A stretch of 34,662 bases of DNA from Bacillota bacterium (GTDB taxonomy: Bacteria; Bacillota; Clostridia; Christensenellales; Aristaeellaceae). The stretch spans positions 1 to 34,662 of the forward strand of contig JAEYRW010000037.1 of assembly GCA_023435435.1 (NCBI GenBank), given 5' to 3'. Below, one piece after another: positions 29,968-34,662 of this stretch. The position numbers and the translations under genes were made by a program. How positions within the stretch are numbered: the stretch's first letter is position 1; every line of letters starts with the position of its first letter. The notes beneath the pieces were generated by a model that was not told the DNA's origin, ran no database searches, and was given only the letters and a program-made list of their open reading frames with translations.

Positions 29968-31362
29968 GTGACGCCGACCTACGTTGTGACCGGATTTCTC
30001 AATGCCGGCAAAACGACATTCCTGAATCGCATGTTTGAAAGCCGCGGACAGGATAAATCGTCCGTATTGATTTTGCAATTTGAATTAGGCGAGACGCTTT
30101 TAAAGGTAGACACTCCAAACGTTCTTGTCCGGGCATTCAAGAAAAGGGACATGGAGCGAAACCCGGAGGCGATTGCCCGAACCGTCGCTGCGCTCGTACG
30201 TGAAGCGCGTATAAGCGCCGTCTGGATCGAATGGAACGGCATGGAAGCGTTTGAACGCCTTGCGTCCCTGCTCGCGCTGCCGTCCCTTTCCGAACTCATG
30301 AAGCTTTCCAAAGTCCTTCATGTGGCGAATGCCGCTTCCTTAGAGACTCTGATCGGACGTACAGGAGTTGCGCTTCCAACGCAGATCGCAAACAGCGATT
30401 TCGCGGTGATTCGAGGAACGCAAACCCCCGATGATCTGATGCGGATGCGCCGCCTTCTAAGCACGATCAATCCGGGGATCACGGTGTATGCCGACAACGA
30501 TCCGAATGTTATCCGCAAAAAGATCGCTCAAAGAACTGAGAGCCCGTTTAGCGGATTTATCATCATGGTCGTGTTGATGGTGCTCATTTACTTTGGCGGC
30601 TCTACGCTCTTTACGAACGCGCAGATTGACATCAATATCATCATCAATGTGTTTGTTGGGATCATTTTACAGGCGGTGCCTTTCCTTTTGATCGGCATAT
30701 TGCTATCGTCTCTGATTCAGACTTACATAAATCGCGAGACGATAGAGCGCCGCTTTCCAAAAACGGTCGGGCTTGGCATGCTGACCGCGGTGATCGGCGG
30801 TTTTCTGTTGCCGGTCTGCGATTGCGCATCCATTCCGATTTTCCGCACACTTGTAAGAAAGGGTGTGCCGTTGCCCGCCGCGATTACGTTTATGACCGTT
30901 TCCCCCGTCATCAATCCCGTTGTAATTCTATCGACATATTATGCGTTCAACGGTGATATGACGGTGGTCGGTGCCCGCGTGGGTCTTGGACTGGTCTCCG
31001 CGCTCGTGATAGGACTTTCCTTCGCGATCCGAAAACCGAAGACAAGCGTCCTTTCCGGCGCGGCATGGGATCGGATCACGTGCAGTTGTGGATCCTTTGA
31101 GGATCCGAACGCCGTTTCTGGCGCACGCGCGAAGTTTCGGCTTTTTCTTCGGCACGCGCAGACAGAATTTTTTGACGTTGGAAAATATCTCATCATTGGC
31201 ACGTTTGTTTCTTCCATCCTTCAAACGATGGGTTCCGGCGCGTTTACACTTGCGCAAAGCGGCGCCGGACGCATCGCATCGACGATTTTGATGATGGCAA
31301 TGGCTTTCGCTCTGTCGCTGTGCTCCTCCTCTGTGACGCGGTGGTGGGACGCAGCCTTGTGA
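29968..31362 (+). CDS. CobW-like GTPase domain fused to DUF318-type permease, frameshifted
   Basis: Residues 1-185 resemble the COG0523/CobW GTPase: Walker A GFLNAGKTT (9-17), but ILQFELGE in place of ENDFGE, IEWNGM for IEPSGM, no CxCC metal site, and RGTQT where NKxD is expected. Residues 195-460 form a polytopic membrane domain of the DUF318/UPF0718 permease family, with PVCDCASIP (282-290) and MTVSPVINPVV. Near residue 455 a TGTG repeat (31331 region) shifts the frame. The real C-terminus continues in another frame to 31547, while this frame ends in TRWWDAAL. GTG at 29968 follows GGGGGTGA. It is first in a cluster with the TIGR03943 gene. Metal export or chaperoning is inferred. Confidence 0.85.
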   Translation: MTPTYVVTGFLNAGKTTFLNRMFESRGQDKSSVLILQFELGETLLKVDTPNVLVRAFKKRDMERNPEAIARTVAALVREARISAVWIEWNGMEAFERLASLLALPSLSELMKLSKVLHVANAASLETLIGRTGVALPTQIANSDFAVIRGTQTPDDLMRMRRLLSTINPGITVYADNDPNVIRKKIAQRTESPFSGFIIMVVLMVLIYFGGSTLFTNAQIDINIIINVFVGIILQAVPFLLIGILLSSLIQTYINRETIERRFPKTVGLGMLTAVIGGFLLPVCDCASIPIFRTLVRKGVPLPAAITFMTVSPVINPVVILSTYYAFNGDMTVVGARVGLGLVSALVIGLSFAIRKPKTSVLSGAAWDRITCSCGSFEDPNAVSGARAKFRLFLRHAQTEFFDVGKYLIIGTFVSSILQTMGSGAFTLAQSGAGRIASTILMMAMAFALSLCSSSVTRWWDAAL

Positions 31363-31547
31363 CCCGCTTTCCCATGGGCGCGATTTTAGGCTTTCTGGTG
31401 TTCGGCCCGATGATGGACATGAAAAATGCGCTTATGCTGTCCGCCGGGTTTTCAAAGAAGTTCATCGCGCGCCTTTGCCTCACGACGTTCGCGGTATGCC
31501 TGGTCATTGTTCTTCTGTATTCCATGTGGGGAGGTGCACGAATGTGA
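31320..31547 (+). pseudogene. Displaced C-terminal part of the permease
   Basis: This frame carries the conserved permease end DAVVGRSLVTRFPMGAILGF, then GPMMDMKNALMLSAGF and a last membrane helix. Joined after CSSS of the preceding frame it restores a normal DUF318 protein if two bases (TG) of CTCTGTGACG are removed; a -1 slip would add one residue instead. It is not an independent gene: the formal GTG start has no ribosome site. It ends by overlapping the start of the TIGR03943 gene. Confidence 0.85.
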
Positions 31548-32341
31548 GAATCAAATCACTTAATTCACAGGCGCTGTTGGAAACGTCATGTTTCTTCGCG
31601 TTTTCCGGACTGATTCTGTATCTGCTTGTCACGGGAAAATACCTGACATATGTCACGCCGCGCACAAAGCCCTACCTCTATTTTTCCGCCGTGGTGATGA
31701 TGGTTTGGGCAATTTCCAACATGGGCAAAATACGCCGCCCCCAGCACATAACGCGCGTCATGCACTGTCTTGTCTTCGCCGTGCCAATGATCCTGATTCT
31801 GCTTCCGCACAGCCCGCTGGACGCATCGAGTGTTTTGACGGCTTACGCTGGCGGCGGATCTGTTCCGGGGATGACGAGTACAAGCGACGATCCGCAAGGG
31901 GCGATCGACAACTATGGGGAAGAGGAAGCGCAAAGCGTCCTCCCTGTTGCGACAGACCTGCCCGGTATCGATGCTGCGAAGAAACGGATTGACATTCCGA
32001 ACGATTTATTCTACGAGTGGCTGTCTGAGCTCTTCACAAACACAGACGCCTACGAGGGTTATACCGTATCCATGACCGGGTACGTGCTCAAAGACCCTGT
32101 CTATTTCGGAGAGAACGAATTCGTGCCCGCACGCCTTGCCATGACATGCTGCGTGGCGGATCTCGTGCCGGTCGGCATGATCTGCGTGTATGACAATCTG
32201 GAAGCGCTTCAAGAGGAATCCTGGGTCACAGTTGAGGGAATTTTGTTCAAAGGCACATATCTCGGCGAGATTGAGCCGCAGCTTTCCGTCACTCGAGTCG
32301 ATCCGGCAAGTGCACTAGAAGGATACGTTTACGCGTATTGA
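31544..32341 (+). CDS. TIGR03943/DUF1980 family membrane protein
   Basis: This is a 265-residue protein from GTG at 31544, overlapping the permease stop by 4 nt (GTGA), with GGGGAGG 9 nt upstream. Three hydrophobic segments lie in the first 110 residues (FFAFSGLILYLLVTG, YLYFSAVVMMVWAISNM, CLVFAVPMILILL). A soluble domain follows with the family hallmark ARLAMTCCVADLVPVG and ESWVTVEGIL; the CC pair may bind metal. DUF1980 proteins are regularly encoded next to DUF318 permeases and often COG0523 proteins, with links to Zur-type control. It should work with the preceding permease. Confidence 0.9.
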   Translation: MRIKSLNSQALLETSCFFAFSGLILYLLVTGKYLTYVTPRTKPYLYFSAVVMMVWAISNMGKIRRPQHITRVMHCLVFAVPMILILLPHSPLDASSVLTAYAGGGSVPGMTSTSDDPQGAIDNYGEEEAQSVLPVATDLPGIDAAKKRIDIPNDLFYEWLSELFTNTDAYEGYTVSMTGYVLKDPVYFGENEFVPARLAMTCCVADLVPVGMICVYDNLEALQEESWVTVEGILFKGTYLGEIEPQLSVTRVDPASALEGYVYAY

Positions 32342-32730
32342 TGTCAAGCCGAGAACGCGGTTGTGCGTACCGTCGATCCAGATCGCCTGCTGACGGAATT
32401 TATCCATGGGGGCGCTTTTCTCGGCACGGTGGTTGACGGCGTCGCCAGGCTTCTGGCGGAACAGATTGAATTTTACGATTTGAGTCTCTCGAATCGACCG
32501 GACCTCATCTCAGAAAGATATGGACAATGTCTCGGCCATCGCACGAGGCGACCGCGAAGCGGGCGGCGCTTGCTCGGGGCGGCGAACCAGTTCATGTCCC
32601 CCGGATTTCGCCCGGAATTTGCGGAAGGTCCGCCCCCGCGTGCGAAAATTCACAAATCCGGTTCCTCGTCCCTTTGGCTTACGTATGAACGCAGTTCATG
32701 CGTAAGCCTTGTTGCCAGGCACACTCCGCC
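32342..32730 (+). other. Gap with a possible gene remnant
   Basis: From GTG at 32363 a plus-strand frame reads RTVDPDRLLTEFIHGGAFLG, then VVDGVARLLAEQIEFYDLSL, and on to about 32525 with coding-like codons. After that the sequence loses that character although the frame stays open to 32734. No ribosome site or known family was recognised. It may be a truncated gene. The rest of the gap has a hairpin described separately. Confidence 0.3.
32676..32708 (+). terminator. Hairpin upstream of the Fur-family gene
   Basis: GGCTTACGTATGAAC and GTTCATGCGTAAGCC form a 15-bp stem (one U-G pair on the plus strand) with a GCA loop, followed by TTGTTG. It could terminate the metal cluster transcript before the fur promoter. 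The poor U-tract leaves other roles open. Confidence 0.5.
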
Positions 32731-32759
32731 TTGACAACCGTTTTTTTCAACGGTACAAT
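32731..32759 (+). promoter_or_regulatory. Promoter of the Fur-family gene with palindrome in its spacer
   Basis: Perfect TTGACA (32731-32736) and TACAAT (32754-32759) are spaced 17 nt. The spacer is almost wholly a perfect inverted repeat, ACCGTT-6-AACGGT (32737-32754). A protein bound there would block RNA polymerase, so autoregulation or control by another factor is likely. Confidence 0.8.
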
Positions 32760-32802
32760 AAATAAGAGTGAAAGCAGATTGGTTTGAGAGAGGATCTGAC
32801 TG

Positions 32803-33273
32803 ATGAGCGTAAGGGATACCAGTTGGTTGGATGGACTGAAGAAAACCAAGCAACGAGAAATGATATACCGGGTCCTGCAGGATGCAAAGCATCCGCTAAG
32901 TGCCATCGAAATTTGTGCGGAAATCGAGAAGACAGGCGAGCAAGCGTGGCCATCGACCGTCTATCGCGTCCTCGATTCATTTGAAAAAAAGAATTTGGTG
33001 GAGAAGGTCGCCACCACGAATGGCGGTATGGCGCTGTACGAAAGAAAGCGCGATCAGCACAGACATTATGCAGTGTGCCTTCATTGCCGGAAAACTTTCC
33101 CGCTGAACGCTTGTCCCATTGAGGAATTCCTGCCAATCCTGAAGCAGGACGGCTTTCAGGTGACTGGACACAATATTGAGCTGTATGGTTTTTGTAAAGA
33201 TTGCGTGGAGGATGCGCGTGCGCGAGGAGAAAGCATCGGGACCGCGTGTAACGATGAACATAGGCATGATTGA
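32803..33273 (+). CDS. Fur-family metalloregulator (Zur-like)
   Basis: This 156-residue dimeric repressor has a winged helix (KKTKQREMIYRVLQDAKHPL, WPSTVYRVLDSFEKKNLVEK) and a C-terminal metal and dimer domain. It shows the regulatory-site region DQHRHYAVCLHC and the two structural zinc pairs CLHC and CKDC, plus ACPIEEF. Fur, Zur and PerR cannot be separated safely by motifs. Its neighbours (COG0523 GTPases, DUF318 permease, DUF1980) favour zinc sensing. ATG at 32803 lies 8 nt after GAGAGGA. The C-terminus is His/Asp-rich (DEHRHD). Confidence 0.9.
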   Translation: MSVRDTSWLDGLKKTKQREMIYRVLQDAKHPLSAIEICAEIEKTGEQAWPSTVYRVLDSFEKKNLVEKVATTNGGMALYERKRDQHRHYAVCLHCRKTFPLNACPIEEFLPILKQDGFQVTGHNIELYGFCKDCVEDARARGESIGTACNDEHRHD

Positions 33274-33366
33274 CGCGTGGCCGATTGAGAACGGGGCTGG
33301 TCAACCCTCTGTTTGATCTTGGTGCGTCGCATATCCCTTCAATCATTCGTTTCTTCGATCAGAAGT

Positions 33367-33392
33367 CCGTGCGATGCGTACGCATCGGACGG
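33367..33392. terminator. Hairpin between convergent fur and GTPase genes
   Basis: CCGTGCGATGC and GCATCGGACGG pair at 10 of 11 positions around GTAC. It lies between the two convergent stop codons, a location for a shared terminator, but no U-run is present on either strand. Confidence 0.4.
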
Positions 33393-33429
33393 TCATGGAA
33401 ATAAAGGATCGGGATTCGGCAATGCTGAT

Positions 33430-34377
33430 TCATTTTGCGAAGATCCTCCCCAAAATTTTCATGTCCAGATTCCGTCCGATAAACGAAATCGAATTCCCTG
33501 AGACTGAGCAGTCCTGTATCCTGAGTTCCCCCGGGAGATATTGAACGTTCAGTTGCCCGGACGATCCTGATACGATTCCTTTGGCGCGCAGAATCCCACC
33601 CCCTGTTTCCGCCTCCGCGCGAATCATTCGCGCACGCAATTCGTCATTTGACAAGACATGAGGGATTTGAATTGTCACCGTCTCAAAACCCTCGCCAGTC
33701 TTCCTTGCGCGCGGGTGCCATGTGCGGCGGCCGGACGCAATAATATCCAGAAGCTTCCACTCAGATTCGCGCGGGTCTTTGATCTCATTGTGCTGTGCAT
33801 CGAGAATTTCATCTCCCGAAAGCAAACTCCATGAAGACGAGACAATCACCGCCCGTTGATTGATGCGCGCGACGAAGCTCTCCGCTTTCTGCACTTGCGC
33901 CGGAAGTTCTTCCACCCGGCTGAGAAGTACGACATCTGCGTTCGCAACCTGATCCTCGAAAAAATCGCCGAAATTCTCGGCGTACATTTCACAGCGCGAT
34001 GCGTCTACCACCGTGATTTTCCGCCGGAGCTCGGCTCGCCTGGAAACGCGGGGATCGACACACACTGCCGCGATCTCCGACAGCTTTCCGACCCCCGAAG
34101 GCTCAATGATCATCTCCTCGGGTTCATATCGTTCAATCAATTCCATGGCAGCCCGGACAAAGTCCCCCGTAAGTGTACAGCAGATGCAGCCGGCATTCAA
34201 CTCTTTCACCATAAGACCACTCTTTGCCAAAATCGCTGCATCGACGCCGATCTCTCCAAAATCATTTTCCACAAGCGCAACGCGTTTTCCTTGAAACGAC
34301 TCCTCGAGCAGTTTATGAATCAGCGTCGTCTTTCCCGCCCCTAAAAACCCAGATACAATGGTTATCTTTGTTTTCAT
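33430..34377 (-). CDS. COG0523/CobW family GTPase (putative metallochaperone)
   Basis: This 315-residue G3E GTPase has Walker A GFLGAGKTT (10-18), VENDFGEIG, the metal-binding CxCC motif in NAGCICCTL (Cys64, 66, 67), IIEPSGVG (91-98) and a CobW C-terminal domain (GFETVTIQI to the end). The NKxD motif reads SRVE, as in some subfamilies, so base specificity may differ. Members hand zinc or cobalt to target enzymes; zinc is favoured here by the Fur-family neighbour. ATG is preceded by GGGGGAACGGAAGC. It converges with fur and has an 18-bp palindrome about 35 nt upstream. Confidence 0.92.
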   Translation of the reverse strand: MKTKITIVSGFLGAGKTTLIHKLLEESFQGKRVALVENDFGEIGVDAAILAKSGLMVKELNAGCICCTLTGDFVRAAMELIERYEPEEMIIEPSGVGKLSEIAAVCVDPRVSRRAELRRKITVVDASRCEMYAENFGDFFEDQVANADVVLLSRVEELPAQVQKAESFVARINQRAVIVSSSWSLLSGDEILDAQHNEIKDPRESEWKLLDIIASGRRTWHPRARKTGEGFETVTIQIPHVLSNDELRARMIRAEAETGGGILRAKGIVSGSSGQLNVQYLPGELRIQDCSVSGNSISFIGRNLDMKILGRIFAK

Positions 34378-34411
34378 GCTTCCGTTCCCCCGGTATTATT
34401 TTCGATTGCGT

Positions 34412-34429
34412 CGCATTGCATATAATGCG
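34412..34429 (-). promoter_or_regulatory. Palindrome upstream of the COG0523 GTPase gene
   Basis: CGCATT and AATGCG flank six bases (6-6-6 dyad). It sits 35-52 nt before the start codon, where the promoter should be, and is a candidate operator for the Fur-family regulator. It shares ATAAT next to a GC-rich arm with the site at 29790. Confidence 0.4.
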
Positions 34430-34446
34430 TCGACGCGCCCGTCCTT

Positions 34447-34463
34447 CCTTCTGAAAAAGAAGG
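34447..34463 (+). repeat. Small hairpin in the terminal gap
   Basis: CCTTCT and AGAAGG form a perfect 6-bp stem around GAAAA. Function unknown. Confidence 0.3.
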
Positions 34464-34526
34464 GGCAATGAATTGATACGAATTCAAAATTAGAACGCGT
34501 CGCCGTGCCGAATCTTTTTCAGTCGG

Positions 34527-34573
34527 CGGGGCATTCAAATTCTTGGTTTGAATGTCCCGGTCGCGCGGCGACC
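34527..34573. repeat. Two adjacent hairpins near the window end
   Basis: The first stem (34527-34559) pairs CGGGGCATTCAAA with TTTGAATGTCCCG around 7 nt, with one G-U on the plus strand. The second (34559-34573) pairs GGTCGC with GCGACC around 3 nt and is followed by TGGTTTTCC. GCGTCGCCG at 34496-34504 could alternatively pair with the CGGCGAC of the second stem. This looks like a structured RNA, an IS end or a terminator; 34378-34662 shows no convincing gene. Confidence 0.5.
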
Positions 34574-34662
34574 TGGTTTTCCTGTGGAAAGCCGAGCTCC
34601 TGCGTCGGCGCCCTCCGCGCATCGTCGCGCTGCTGCGACTCGCTTCGCGCCCGCGCCGAAGG

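Noticed and set aside
31320..31362. Programmed ribosomal frameshift in the permease gene
   Set aside because: No canonical slippery heptamer or downstream pseudoknot is evident, and a simple TG duplication explains the break; kept only as a minor option.

Overview
The window looks like chromosomal DNA from a GC-rich, endospore-forming Clostridia-type Firmicute (Christensenellales-like would fit, but this is inference). The reasons are a complete spoIIIA operon, the Firmicute order asp23-amaP-nusB-folD-xseA-xseB-ispA-dxs-tlyA-nadK-argR-recN, strong AGGAGG-type ribosome sites, frequent GTG/TTG starts, and a collagen-like spore-surface protein.

Left third (1-15.3 kb, all on the minus strand). 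The spoIIIA operon (spoIIIAA to spoIIIAH, 15.3 to 11.1 kb) encodes the mother-cell side of the SpoIIIA-SpoIIQ channel and is preceded by a plausible sigma-E promoter. A clear housekeeping promoter at 11.09-11.12 kb then starts a tightly packed 12-gene housekeeping operon: envelope-stress proteins (asp23, amaP), transcription antitermination (nusB), folate (folD), exonuclease VII (xseA, xseB), isoprenoids (ispA, dxs), rRNA methylation (tlyA), NADP synthesis (nadK), arginine control (argR) and repair (recN). Most neighbours overlap or nearly touch, which indicates translational coupling. Oddities are a 58-residue SpoIIIAF that keeps only the membrane part, a short SpoIIIAG, and 29 coding-like codons in frame after the spoIIIAA stop.

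Middle (15.3-23.3 kb, mixed strands). This part holds a GH4 alpha-galactosidase-type glycosidase divergent from spoIIIA, with an 11-bp inverted repeat touching both promoters. It also holds an unknown membrane-anchored protein, a dead IS200/IS605 TnpA remnant, an AraC/GyrI-like regulator, a zinc-dependent phospholipase C-like protein, an ECF sigma/anti-sigma pair, tRNA-Leu(CAA), a small unknown ORF, and a BclA-like protein with a collagen stretch between two beta-rich domains.

Right part (23.3-34.7 kb). A minus-strand operon encodes a dipeptide/oligopeptide ABC importer (binding protein, two ATPases, two permeases) ending in a glycerophosphodiester phosphodiesterase. After a roughly 500-bp stretch without a convincing gene comes a metal-homeostasis island. 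It contains a CobW/COG0523-like domain fused to a DUF318-type permease (carrying a frameshift), a TIGR03943/DUF1980 protein, a Fur-family regulator, and a convergent second COG0523 GTPase. The promoters here carry palindromes that could be operators of the Fur-family protein. By eye, base composition is more AT-rich from about 21.4 kb on, so parts of this side may have been acquired. No CRISPR array, prophage or rRNA gene was seen.
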